Of a DNA stretch of 64,000 nt, positions 20,668 through 29,072 are shown one piece after another. The DNA lies in assembly GCF_027257975.1 (NCBI RefSeq), contig NZ_JANZKX010000007.1, forward strand, positions 62,001-126,000, read 5' to 3'. Under the pieces are notes generated by a model. That model was given only the letters and a program-made list of their open reading frames with translations, ran no database searches and was not told where the DNA came from. The position numbers and the translations under genes are program-made. Every line of letters begins with the position of its first letter. Positions within the stretch are counted from its first letter, which is position 1. Origin of the DNA: Pelomonas sp. BJYL3 (GTDB lineage: Bacteria > Pseudomonadota > Gammaproteobacteria > Burkholderiales > Burkholderiaceae_C).

Positions 20668-20824
20668 TGTGGCGCCAGACCCTAGAGACGCCGCTCTAGC
20701 CGGGTGTTGTCCCCGATGTTGTCGCGCAGGGCTGGCCGTACGTCTGCCTCCGTGGCAATGCAGGCGCCATGGGGCCGTCGCCAGGGCTTAACATCCCCCG
20801 GACATTGCATGAAGGACGCAAGCC

Positions 20825-21607
20825 ATGAGCTACAGCATTGATCTGGAAGGGCGCGTGGCCCTGGTGACGGGGGCCAGCAGCGGCCTGGGGGCGCAGTTCG
20901 CGCGCACGCTGGCCCGGGCCGGTGCGGGCGTGGTGCTGGCCGGGCGCCGCATCGAGCGCCTCAAGGACCTGCGGGCCGAGATCGAGGGCGCGGGCGGTGA
21001 CGCCCACGTCGTGGCACTGGACGTCACCGACCTCGACTCCATCAAGGCCGCCGTCGCCCATGCCGAGACCGAAATGGGCACCATCGACATCCTGGTCAAC
21101 AACTCCGGCGTGAGCACCACGCAGAAGCTCACCGATGTCACCGTCAACGACTACGACTTCGTGATGGACACCAATGTGCGCGGCGCCTTCTTCGTTGCAC
21201 AGGAGGTGGGCAAGCGCATGCTGGCGCGGGCCCGCGGCGCGGCGCCGGGCACCTTCACCGGCGGGCGCATCGTCAACATCGCCTCCATGGCCGGCCTGCG
21301 CGTGCTGAGCCAGATCGGCGTCTACTCCATGAGCAAGGCCGCCGTCATCCACATGACCCGTGCCATGGCGCTGGAGTGGGGCAAGTTCGGCATCAACGTC
21401 AACGCCATCTGCCCCGGCTACATCGACACCGAGATCAACCACCACCACTGGAGCACCGAGCAGGGCAAGAAGCTCATCGAGCTGCTGCCGCGCAAGCGCG
21501 TGGGCCACCCCCAGGACCTGGACACCACCCTGCTGATGCTGTGCGCCAACGAGAGCCATTTCATCAACGGTGCCGTGATCCAGGCGGACGACGGTTTCGG
21601 GGTCTGA
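20825..21607 (+). CDS. SDR family NAD(P)-dependent oxidoreductase
   Basis: 260 aa classical short-chain dehydrogenase. Nucleotide-binding TGASSGLG near residues 16-23, NNSG for the NNAG motif, the catalytic serine in NIASMAG and YSMSK for the Tyr-x-x-x-Lys pair. Substrate not determinable; because it shares a divergent, palindrome-containing promoter region with ETF-QO, an acyl-CoA or hydroxyacyl-CoA substrate is plausible. AAGGA precedes the ATG. Followed after 3 bases by the yceH-type gene. Confidence 0.9.
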   Translation: MSYSIDLEGRVALVTGASSGLGAQFARTLARAGAGVVLAGRRIERLKDLRAEIEGAGGDAHVVALDVTDLDSIKAAVAHAETEMGTIDILVNNSGVSTTQKLTDVTVNDYDFVMDTNVRGAFFVAQEVGKRMLARARGAAPGTFTGGRIVNIASMAGLRVLSQIGVYSMSKAAVIHMTRAMALEWGKFGINVNAICPGYIDTEINHHHWSTEQGKKLIELLPRKRVGHPQDLDTTLLMLCANESHFINGAVIQADDGFGV

Positions 21608-21610
21608 TCG

Positions 21611-22240
21611 ATGAGCTTGCGTGACCTGAGCGCCGCCGAGGCGCGCGTGCTGGCCGTGCTGGTGGAGAAGCAGCACACCGTGCCAGACAGCTATCCCCTG
21701 TCCCTCAATGCCCTGACCCAGGGCTGCAACCAGAAGACCGCGCGCGAGCCGGTCATGAACCTCAGCGAGGCCGAGGTGCTGGAGGCCTTGAACGAGCTCA
21801 AGGGCATGAGCCTGGTGCAGGAGGTGAGCGGCAGCCGCGTCGTGCGCTTCGAGCACAACCTGCGGCGCGTCTACGGCGTGCCCGGGCAGGCCGAGGCCCT
21901 GCTGACCGTGCTGATGCTGCGTGGTCCGCAGACCGCCGCCGAGCTGCGCCTCAATTGCGAGCGCCTGCACCGCTTCGCCGACATCTCCTCCGTCGAAGGC
22001 TTCCTGGACGAGCTGGCCGAGCGCCAGCCGCCGTTGGCCGTCAAGCTGCCGCGGGCCCCTGGCGCGCGCGAGCAGCGCTGGGCGCACCTGCTGGCCGGCC
22101 CGGTGGCCATGGAGGCGGCACCCGCCGGCAGCGGCGGCGAGCCGCCACGGCGCGACGAGGAGCTGCACGCCCTGCGCGCCGAGGTCGACCTGCTCAAGGC
22201 GCAGGTGGCGCGCCTCATGGCGGAGCTGGGCCTCGGCTGA
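21611..22240 (+). CDS. YceH family (UPF0502/DUF480) protein
   Basis: 209 aa. Begins with [26 protein letters not shown]-type residues and the [16 protein letters not shown] segment that characterise the DUF480/YceH family: two winged-helix domains, followed here by a C-terminal coiled coil ([20 protein letters not shown]). The function is unproven in any organism to my knowledge. It starts three bases after the SDR stop and is probably co-transcribed. Confidence 0.9.
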   Translation: MSLRDLSAAEARVLAVLVEKQHTVPDSYPLSLNALTQGCNQKTAREPVMNLSEAEVLEALNELKGMSLVQEVSGSRVVRFEHNLRRVYGVPGQAEALLTVLMLRGPQTAAELRLNCERLHRFADISSVEGFLDELAERQPPLAVKLPRAPGAREQRWAHLLAGPVAMEAAPAGSGGEPPRRDEELHALRAEVDLLKAQVARLMAELGLG

Positions 22241-22358
22241 GCCGGTTGCGGCGTCGGCGGCCGGGGCGTGCGCCGCGTGGCTTGACGGCAGCCGGGCGTC
22301 CTCCCGTGTCTGGTCTGACCCGCCTCAAGGGCCTGCCTCGCTGAGCGCCGCAACACCG

Positions 22359-22386
22359 CTGACTTCAAGCCCTGCGCTGCTACAGT
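22359..22386 (+). promoter_or_regulatory. Sigma-70 type promoter giving a probably leaderless transcript
   Basis: CTGACT (22359-22364), 16-base spacer, TACAGT (22381-22386). The predicted start of transcription, about seven bases on, coincides with the A of the ATG at 22393, and no Shine-Dalgarno sequence is present. Confidence 0.5.
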
Positions 22387-22392
22387 GCCCGC

Positions 22393-23526
22393 ATGCATGC
22401 CGCCCTCACCACCGCCTCCCCTCAGGACTGGGTGCGCCAGGCCGTCGCCCGCATCGAGGCCGACTTCCAGCGCTCCGCCGACACCCACCTGATCGCCCTG
22501 TCGCTGCCGGGCTTCGCGGGCATCGACCTGTACCTCAAGGACGAATCCAGCCACCCCACCGGCAGCCTCAAGCACCGCCTGGCGCGCTCGCTGTTCCTGT
22601 ACGCGCTGTGCAATGGCTGGCTGCATGAGGGCAGCACGGTGGTGGAGTCCTCCAGCGGCTCCACGGCGGTGTCCGAGGCCTACTTCGCACGTCTGCTGGG
22701 CCTGCCCTTCGTTGCGGTGATGCCGGCCACGGTGTCCACCGAGAAGATCCGTGCCATCGAGTTCCAGGGCGGCCGCTGCCACCTGGTGCAGGACCCGACG
22801 CAGATCTATGTGGAGTCCCAGCGCCTCGCACGCGAGCTGGACGGCCACTACATGGACCAGTTCACCTACGCCGAGCGGGCCACCGACTGGCGCAGCAACA
22901 ACAACATCGCCGAATCCATCTTCGAGCAGATGAAGAAGGAGGCCCACCCGGTGCCGCGCTGGATCGTCTGCTCCGCGGGCACGGGCGGCACGCTGGCCAC
23001 CATGGGGCGCTTCGTGCGCTACTCGCGGCACGCCACCCTGGTCTGCGGGGCCGATGCCGAGCGTTCGGTCTTCTACGAGCACTACCTCAGCCGCGACCCG
23101 GCGCTGCGCATCGAGCAGGGCTCGCGCATCGAGGGCATCGGGCGTCCGCGCGTGGAGGCCAGCTTCCTGCCCTCGGTCATCGATGCCATGGTGAAGCTCC
23201 CCGACGTCTGGTCCCTGGCGGCCACGCTGGCCCTCAGCGAGCACCTGGGCCGTCCCGTGGGCCCCTCGACCGGCACCAATCTCCTTGCGGCCCTGGCCTG
23301 CGCACAGCAGATGCTTGAGCGCGGCGAGCAGGGCTCGGTCGTGACGCTGCTGTGCGACAGCGGCGAACGCTACCGCCACAGCTACCACGACGCCGGCTGG
23401 CGCCAGGCCCAGGGCCTGGCCTGCGAGGCCGAGGCGCAGGCCATGACGCGCCTGCTGCTGCAGGGGCAGTGGCCCGAGGCCCTGCTGGAGGGCTGGGGGC
23501 TGGCCGGGGCGCTGTCGCGACCTTGA
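22393..23526 (+). CDS. PLP-dependent beta-family enzyme, cysteine synthase-like (possible cysteine desulfhydrase)
   Basis: 377 aa fold-type II PLP enzyme. The PLP lysine is in the segment SHPTGSLKHRLA near residue 59, the substrate-binding loop reads SSSGSTAVSEAY, and the phosphate-binding glycines are in SAGTGGTLATMG. C-terminal 60 residues extend beyond CysK/CysM. This resembles the longer 'cysteine synthase family' proteins annotated as L-cysteine desulfhydrases, which release sulfide. The true reaction is not settled by sequence. It probably has a leaderless mRNA, and its stop codon is the first of a run of TGA-bearing tandem repeats. Confidence 0.85.
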   Translation: MHAALTTASPQDWVRQAVARIEADFQRSADTHLIALSLPGFAGIDLYLKDESSHPTGSLKHRLARSLFLYALCNGWLHEGSTVVESSSGSTAVSEAYFARLLGLPFVAVMPATVSTEKIRAIEFQGGRCHLVQDPTQIYVESQRLARELDGHYMDQFTYAERATDWRSNNNIAESIFEQMKKEAHPVPRWIVCSAGTGGTLATMGRFVRYSRHATLVCGADAERSVFYEHYLSRDPALRIEQGSRIEGIGRPRVEASFLPSVIDAMVKLPDVWSLAATLALSEHLGRPVGPSTGTNLLAALACAQQMLERGEQGSVVTLLCDSGERYRHSYHDAGWRQAQGLACEAEAQAMTRLLLQGQWPEALLEGWGLAGALSRP

Positions 23527-23578
23527 AGCGGCCCTGAAGCGGGTCTGAAGCGGGTCTGAACCGGCCCTGAAGCGGCCC
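23524..23578 (+). repeat. Five tandem 11-base repeats
   Basis: Unit TGAAGCGGSYC (S = G/C, Y = C/T), five copies starting at the stop codon of the preceding gene. As 11 is not a multiple of 3, the copies place TGA in all three frames. Confidence 0.85.
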
Positions 23579-23612
23579 GCCAGCGAGGGGCGTGAACCGC
23601 CCCCGTCTCAGC

Positions 23613-24872
23613 TCACAGATCCTTGGCCACCGTGCCGAACTTCTGCAGCATGAAGTTCCAGAAGGGCTGCACGCAGTCCAGGTGGCCCGGGGGCTGGGCC
23701 GGGCAGTCGGTCAGGCTCACGAGGCTGCCGGCGCCGCGCTGCTGCATGGCGGTCAGCGTGTCGGTGGAGGCGCGGTAAGTCACGGTGGCGTCCTGGCGGC
23801 CGTGGTAGAGCCACAGCGGCAGGGCGGGCTTCCAGTCGTAGACATTGCTGCGGGCCTCGATGCCGGCCACGTCATCCATGAGGTAGAGGTCCAGGAAGGT
23901 CGGGTCGAAGGTCACGTCGGCATCCTCGCCCACGGCCTTGCTCAGCAGGAGGTCGCGTACTTTGCGGCGGTCGCCGTCACCCAGCAGCTTGAGGAAGCCG
24001 GGGTTGAGCAGCAGGCCCAGCACCTTGTTCTCATCCTTGACCTTGGCCAGCAGGTCGTCGAGCACGCGGTCCACCTCATAGGGGCCGGCGCCGGCCACGG
24101 TCATCTGCAGCTGGGCCTTGTGCACGCTGGCGCCGGACTGCAGGGCCCGGTAGGCCGCCACGCTGGCATAGCCGCCTTCGGAGTAGCCCCCCAGGAAGAG
24201 CTGCTGGTTGTCCTTGATGCCCTGGGTGTAGCGCCAGTAGCGCGCGGCCGTGAGCAGGTCGTTCACTGCCGCAGCCGTGGGCGCGGACTGCAGGTAGGGG
24301 TGGGGGCGGCCCTTGCTGACGCCATAGCCCACGTAGTCGGCAGCCAGCACCACATAGCCGGCCGAGGCCATGACCACGGCGGCTTCGTCGGCGGTGGCGT
24401 GGTTGCTGGGGGCCTCGGCGTCCTTGATGGTCGTGCCGTGCTGGTAGCTCAGCACCGGGCTGCGGCTGCCCGCGGGCTTGACGGGCACGCAGACCAGGGC
24501 CGACGCCTCCACGCTGGCGCCGCTGCCGTCCACGGTCAGGTAGGTCAGGCGCCAGGTCTGCACGGCATAGCGTGGCACCAGACTGGGCGCGTTGGGGCCC
24601 GCGGCGGTGATGGCCGCCTGGATGTCCTGGCTGCTGATCAGCTGCAGGGCCTTGGCGGACTTCAGCTCGCCGGGGCCGCTCACCGGCAGGACCGGCGGCT
24701 CGGGCTGCACAGGCGGCTCCGGGGGCTTTTCGGGGCTCGTGCCGCCGCCACCACCGCCACTGCCGCCGCAGGCCGACAGCAGCAGGCCGGCGGCGAGGGC
24801 CAGGCTGGCCAGGGCCTGGGCGTGGCCAGCGAGCCGCTCAGGCGGCGGGGTCAGGTCTTGTCTTCGAGTCAT
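23613..24872 (-). CDS. Lipoprotein alpha/beta-hydrolase (secretory lipase/esterase type)
   Basis: 419 aa. Lipobox LLLSAC puts the lipidated cysteine at about residue 35, followed by a Gly/Pro/Glu linker, so the enzyme is anchored to a membrane and faces outside the cytoplasm. The hydrolase core has the oxyanion region SYQHGTT, the nucleophile elbow GGYSEGGYAS, the acid region HGRQDATV and a late histidine in PGHLDC. Fits the family of large secreted lipases/feruloyl-esterase-like proteins. AGGGAGCG precedes the chosen ATG. Divergent from the CGTase gene. Confidence 0.85.
   Translation of the reverse strand: MTRRQDLTPPPERLAGHAQALASLALAAGLLLSACGGSGGGGGGTSPEKPPEPPVQPEPPVLPVSGPGELKSAKALQLISSQDIQAAITAAGPNAPSLVPRYAVQTWRLTYLTVDGSGASVEASALVCVPVKPAGSRSPVLSYQHGTTIKDAEAPSNHATADEAAVVMASAGYVVLAADYVGYGVSKGRPHPYLQSAPTAAAVNDLLTAARYWRYTQGIKDNQQLFLGGYSEGGYASVAAYRALQSGASVHKAQLQMTVAGAGPYEVDRVLDDLLAKVKDENKVLGLLLNPGFLKLLGDGDRRKVRDLLLSKAVGEDADVTFDPTFLDLYLMDDVAGIEARSNVYDWKPALPLWLYHGRQDATVTYRASTDTLTAMQQRGAGSLVSLTDCPAQPPGHLDCVQPFWNFMLQKFGTVAKDL
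24848..24860 (+). repeat. Dispersed 13-base repeat, copy 2
   Basis: GGGTCAGGTCTTG, lying antisense in codons 5-9 of the lipoprotein hydrolase gene. Confidence 0.7.
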
Positions 24873-25219
24873 GGGGCGCTCCCTGTGTTTTTGGAGCGAT
24901 TGTCCCGTGCTCCGGCCTCCTGCAGCGCAGCGCCCGAGCGGCGCGGGCGTAAGCCGCCCGCTTTCATCGTTGGTGTGTATCAAAAATACATATTTTGACG
25001 ATAGGAGTGCCGCGATACTTTCCCAATCTGAGGCAGGCTTGTCGAAGTTTCAGGCAGGTTTCAAGGCGTTGTCCTGGTGTTCGTACGGATTTGCTGCCGT
25101 GATGATGTAGCAATACTACGAAAACAAACCCGGCGCCCACAGGGCGATCGGGGGCGTGAGGGATCCCTCATCCAACGCAAGGACGGGCCGGCACAGGCCC
25201 GACACAGGAGACAAGAGAC
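24873..25219. promoter_or_regulatory. Divergent control region between hydrolase and CGTase genes
   Basis: 347 bases without a gene and with AT-rich patches. Two symmetric elements are seen: TCAAAAATA-C-ATATTTTGA (24980-24998, one mismatch) and GTAG-CAATA-CTAC (25107-25119). Either could be an operator, for example of a LacI-type sugar regulator for the CGTase. No convincing -35/-10 pair with normal spacing was found. Confidence 0.45.
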
Positions 25220-27370
25220 ATGCCTACCCCCCATGCCGGCCGCCTGCGGCCCGGGCTCCGCCTGAGCCTGTTCACCGTGGCCGCGCTGACGGCCCTCGCC
25301 GCTGCTGCCAGCCCGGACACCCACGTGTCCAACAAGCAGAGCTTTGCCACCGACGTGGTCTACCAGATCGTCACCGACCGCTTCAAGGATGGTGACGCCG
25401 CCAACAACCCCACGGGCGCGGCCTTCAGCGCCGGCTGCACCCAGCTCAAGCTCTACTGCGGCGGTGACTGGAAGGGCATCACCCAGAAGATCAGCGACGG
25501 CTACCTCACCGGCATGGGCATCACCGCCCTGTGGATCTCGCAGCCGGTGGAGAACATCAGCGCCGTCATCAACTACTCGGGCACCAACAGCACGTCCTAT
25601 CACGGCTACTGGGCGCGCGACTTCAAGAGGGCCAACACCGCCTTCGGTTCCATCGCCGACTTCCAGGCGCTGATCACCGCCGCGCACAACGCCGGCATCA
25701 AGGTGATCATCGACTTCGCGCCCAACCACAGCTCGCCCGCCGACCCGGCCAACAGCGCCTTCGCCGAGAACGGCCGGCTCTACGACAACGGCACGCTGCT
25801 GGCCAGCTACAGCAGCGACCCCAACGGCCTCTTCCACCACAACGGCGGCACGACCTTCTCCTCGCTCGAGGACGGCATCTACCGCAACCTCTTCGACCTG
25901 GCCGACCTCAACCACAACAAGGCCACGGTGGACGCCTACTTCAAGTCCGCCATCCAGGGCTGGCTGGACCTGGGCGTGGACGGCCTGCGGGTCGACGCCG
26001 TCAAGCACATGCCCATGGGCTGGCAGAAGAACTGGATGGCCCACATCCACGGCTACAAGCCCGTCTTCACCTTCGGCGAGTGGTTCCTGGGCGTCAACGA
26101 GGTGGACCCCGCCAACCACGCCTTCGCCAACGGCAGCGGCATGAGCCTGCTGGACTTCCAGTACGCCCAGCGCGTGCGCCAGGTGCTGCGCGACGGCAGC
26201 AAGACCATGCAGGACCTGCACCAGACCATCGTCGACACCGCGGGCCAGTATGGCCAGGTGATCGACCAGGTCACCTTCGTGGACAACCACGACATGGACC
26301 GCTTCCATCAGGCCGGCGCTCCGCAGCGCCGGCTGGAGCAGGCCCTGGCCATCACCCTCACCTCGCGCGGCGTGCCGGCCATCTACTACGGCAGCGAGCA
26401 GTACATGGCGGGCAACGGGGACCCGAACAACCGCGCGATGATGAGCGGCTTCGGCACCGGCACCACCGCCTATCAGCTGATCAAGAAGCTGGCCGCCCTA
26501 CGCAAGAGCAATGCCGCCCTGGCCTACGGCACGCAGCAGGAGCGCTGGCTGAGCCCGGACGTCTACCTCTACGAGCGCAAGTTCGGTTCGCAGGTGGTGC
26601 TGGTGGCCGTGAACCGCAGCGCCACGAGCGCCACCACCATCAGCGGACTCGTGACGGCGTTGCCGGCGGGCAGCTACACCGACATGCTCGGCGGCCTGCT
26701 GGGCGGCGGCTCCCTGAGCGTGGGCAGCAGCGGCGCGGTCCCCAACTTCGTGCTGGGTGCAGGCGCCGTGGCCGTGTGGCAGGCCGCCCCCGCCATCAGC
26801 ACGCCGACGCTGGGTCATGTAGGCCCCATGATGGGCAAGCCGGGCAATGTGCTGACGATCGATGGCCGCGGCTTCGGCGCGACCAAGGGCTCGGTCTTCT
26901 TCGGCAGCACGGCGGTGACCGGCGCGAGCATCCTCAGCTGGGAAGACACGCAGATCAAGGTCAGCGTGCCTGCCATCGCCGCGGGCCCCTACGCCATCAA
27001 GGTGCGCAACGCCAGCGCCGTGGACAGCAATGCCTATGCCGGCTACCAGCTCCTGAGCGGCCCGCAGGTCACGGTGCGCTTCATCGTCACCAATGCCACG
27101 ACGGCGCTGGGCGAGAACGTCTACCTGACCGGCGACCGCTTCGAGCTCAGCAACTGGAGCAGCAGCACGCCGGTGGGGCCGGCCTTCAACCAGGTCGTCA
27201 CCAGCTACCCGAACTGGTACTACGACGTCAGCGTGCCGGCCAGCACCACGCTGCAGTTCAAGTTCATCAAGAAGAACGGCAGCGCGGTCACCTGGGAAGG
27301 CGGCGCCAATCACACCTTCACCACGCCGGCCAGCGGCACGGCGACGGTGACGGTGAACTGGCAGCCCTGA
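25220..27370 (+). CDS. cgt: Cyclomaltodextrin glucanotransferase (CGTase), secreted, GH13
   Basis: 716 aa: a 30-residue signal peptide (ends AAA, mature start [10 protein letters not shown]) and a 686-residue mature enzyme, the same length as Bacillus CGTases. Converts starch to cyclodextrins by transglycosylation. In mature numbering the nucleophile Asp229 (RVDAVKH), acid/base Glu257 (FTFGEWFLG) and Asp328 (VDNHDMDRF) fall exactly on the Bacillus positions, and residue 195 is Phe ([10 protein letters not shown]), the aromatic that separates CGTases from alpha-amylases. Domains: A/B barrel to about 410, C to about 520, D ([17 protein letters not shown]) to about 605, E (CBM20 starch-binding, ending [10 protein letters not shown]) to the end. 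AGGAG precedes the ATG. The pattern points to transfer from Firmicutes, though codon use is now fully GC-rich. Confidence 0.93.
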   Translation: MPTPHAGRLRPGLRLSLFTVAALTALAAAASPDTHVSNKQSFATDVVYQIVTDRFKDGDAANNPTGAAFSAGCTQLKLYCGGDWKGITQKISDGYLTGMGITALWISQPVENISAVINYSGTNSTSYHGYWARDFKRANTAFGSIADFQALITAAHNAGIKVIIDFAPNHSSPADPANSAFAENGRLYDNGTLLASYSSDPNGLFHHNGGTTFSSLEDGIYRNLFDLADLNHNKATVDAYFKSAIQGWLDLGVDGLRVDAVKHMPMGWQKNWMAHIHGYKPVFTFGEWFLGVNEVDPANHAFANGSGMSLLDFQYAQRVRQVLRDGSKTMQDLHQTIVDTAGQYGQVIDQVTFVDNHDMDRFHQAGAPQRRLEQALAITLTSRGVPAIYYGSEQYMAGNGDPNNRAMMSGFGTGTTAYQLIKKLAALRKSNAALAYGTQQERWLSPDVYLYERKFGSQVVLVAVNRSATSATTISGLVTALPAGSYTDMLGGLLGGGSLSVGSSGAVPNFVLGAGAVAVWQAAPAISTPTLGHVGPMMGKPGNVLTIDGRGFGATKGSVFFGSTAVTGASILSWEDTQIKVSVPAIAAGPYAIKVRNASAVDSNAYAGYQLLSGPQVTVRFIVTNATTALGENVYLTGDRFELSNWSSSTPVGPAFNQVVTSYPNWYYDVSVPASTTLQFKFIKKNGSAVTWEGGANHTFTTPASGTATVTVNWQP

Positions 27371-27404
27371 GTGGCGTCCGGCGGCGTCCACCCCGCCTGA
27401 GAAG

Positions 27405-27445
27405 AACGCCGCCCCGCGTGTCCGGCAGGACAGCGGGGCGGCGTT
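27405..27445. terminator. Strong hairpin terminator between CGTase and thioredoxin-fold gene
   Basis: AACGCCGCCCCGC (27405-27417) pairs perfectly with GCGGGGCGGCGTT (27433-27445). The genes on either side converge, so it may serve both; the T-run is only two bases. Confidence 0.75.
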
Positions 27446-27469
27446 GTACCGGGGCCGGCGGGCCGGGGC

Positions 27470-28495
27470 TCAGTCGATGAGCTCGCGCCGCAGCGTGGCT
27501 TCGTCCCAGTCGCCGTTCTTGCGGCGGGTCTGCTTGCCGCCCTCGATCACGAGGTAGGTGGGCAGGCCGTTCACACCCAGCTGCTGGCCCACGGGGCTCT
27601 GGCCCACGCTCTGCCAGGGCTGGAAGCTCATGCGCAGGAACACCGTGCCCTCGGGCACCGGCCGGCTGGACAGCGCGGCGTAGACCGGGTTGGCGCGGAT
27701 GCAGTGGACGCAGTTGGCATCGAAGCTGGTCACCTGCAGCACCACGCGCTGCCGGGGGTGCTCGGCCAGCCACTTCTCCAGGTCCTTGGGGGCGATGTCG
27801 ACGATCTTCGGCGGGCCGGCGGGCGGTTCCGCCACGGGCGCCGCCGCAGCGCTGCGCTGAAGCGGCGGCGGCAGGGCGGCGCTGGACGCCGGCGCCTGCT
27901 GCTGGGCGATCCAGGCCTTCAGCGGGCCCAGGTCCAGGCTGGCCGACTGCACCAGCTTGACCGTGGACACGGGGCGCTCGCCGAACAGGCCCACGCGCAC
28001 GGCCGCGACGGCATCGGGCTTGTAGGCCATGAAGTAGAGGCCGTGGTGGCCGAAGCGGTAGAGGTCCAGCTTCTTGCCGAGCATGTCGAATTCGTTGCGC
28101 CAGCTCTGGGAGCTGTCATCACTGCCATCCGGTGCCTGGCAGGGGATGTCGCAGATGGTCACCAGCTCGTAGCCCTGGGCCTTCAGCTGCCCGGCGTAGT
28201 GGCGGGCGATCAGCAGGGGGCTGTCGTCGTTCTTGTGGTCGTACTGGACCACGCTGACGGCGCCTTCATAGTTCATGCGCCAGCGGCTCTGCCGGCCGCC
28301 GCCGGACTTGCGCTCCGGCGGCGAGATGGGCAGCGTGCCCTGTTCCAGCGGATTGATGTGCCGCACGTACTCGCTGGCGCGAGGGAAGGGTGTGAGGGTG
28401 GCTGCGGCCTGCGCCTGGGCGGCCTGCCCGGCGCCGGCCATCAGCAGGGCCAGGCCTGTGCCGGCCAGGCGGCCGCGCGTGGAAGAAGAAGTCAT
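27470..28495 (-). CDS. Exported protein with C-terminal thioredoxin fold (CVHC)
   Basis: 341 aa. Signal peptide about residues 1-28. Residues about 35-190 form an uncharacterised domain (contains NPLEQGTLPISPPE and a CDIPC pair), a Pro/Ala linker follows, and residues about 230-340 are thioredoxin-like with the redox pair CVHC at 262-265 and the cis-proline in NGLPTYLVIEGG. Probably acts on periplasmic disulfides. The CVHC dipeptide is uncommon compared with CGPC or CPHC. Partner unknown. Confidence 0.75.
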   Translation of the reverse strand: MTSSSTRGRLAGTGLALLMAGAGQAAQAQAAATLTPFPRASEYVRHINPLEQGTLPISPPERKSGGGRQSRWRMNYEGAVSVVQYDHKNDDSPLLIARHYAGQLKAQGYELVTICDIPCQAPDGSDDSSQSWRNEFDMLGKKLDLYRFGHHGLYFMAYKPDAVAAVRVGLFGERPVSTVKLVQSASLDLGPLKAWIAQQQAPASSAALPPPLQRSAAAAPVAEPPAGPPKIVDIAPKDLEKWLAEHPRQRVVLQVTSFDANCVHCIRANPVYAALSSRPVPEGTVFLRMSFQPWQSVGQSPVGQQLGVNGLPTYLVIEGGKQTRRKNGDWDEATLRRELID

Positions 28496-28607
28496 GTCAC
28501 TCCCCGAATCGTCTTGTCATGGGCGGGCAGCCGGGCCCCGGCCACCATCGCGCGCGAATTTTTTCATGGGGCGCCGGAGACCCGGCCGGCGTCGGGGCCC
28601 GAAATTG

Positions 28608-29015
28608 TCAATGTTTGTGAACGTCGCCCGGCACCGGCAAGGCCGGCCTGCACAGCTGGACGATCTGGCACAGCCAGGCGGCCGCGCCGAGGAAGGGCAG
28701 GGGCAGCAGCAGCAGGCCGAGCAGCAGGCCGAGGCCGAGGCTGTTGGCGTCCGCCATGAGCGGGCTGGAGGTGGCCAGCAGGAGCAGGACGGCCGCCACC
28801 GTCAGCGCATGGCCGCACCAGCACAGGGCCCGCACGCCGCGCAGGGGCTGCAGGAGCCCGCGCCATGCACTGCGCCGCCACAGCAGCAGGACCAGGACCA
28901 GCGCGACCGGCGTCCACCACGAGACCAACGGGCTGCGCACCGGCGCGAGGCCGAAGACCAGTCCTGCCATGAGCCACAGCCAGGCCAGGCTCAGGTGCCA
29001 CATGTCAGGTGCCAC
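28608..29015 (-). CDS. Small multi-span membrane protein
   Basis: Up to 135 aa, with about four hydrophobic segments (LSLAWLWLMAGLVFGLAP; WTPVALVLVLLLW; a Cys-containing ALTVAAVLLLL; and LGLGLLLGLLLLPLPFLG). No motif identifies its function. The start lies inside 14-base tandem repeats, each carrying ATG, so the N-terminus (ATG at 29015 or 29003) may vary with repeat number. Probably transcribed with the radical SAM gene upstream. Confidence 0.6.
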   Translation of the reverse strand: MAPDMWHLSLAWLWLMAGLVFGLAPVRSPLVSWWTPVALVLVLLLWRRSAWRGLLQPLRGVRALCWCGHALTVAAVLLLLATSSPLMADANSLGLGLLLGLLLLPLPFLGAAAWLCQIVQLCRPALPVPGDVHKH

Positions 29016-29046
29016 ATGTCAGGTGCCACGTCTCAAGTGCCACATT
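28991..29046. repeat. Four tandem 14-base repeats over a start codon
   Basis: Unit TCAGGTGCCACATG (last two copies diverged). The reverse complement of each intact unit contains ATGTGGCACCTGA, so the repeats generate alternative start codons for the membrane protein. Confidence 0.85.
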
Positions 29047-29072
29047 TCCCCGGTGCCACACGCCCGCGCTCC

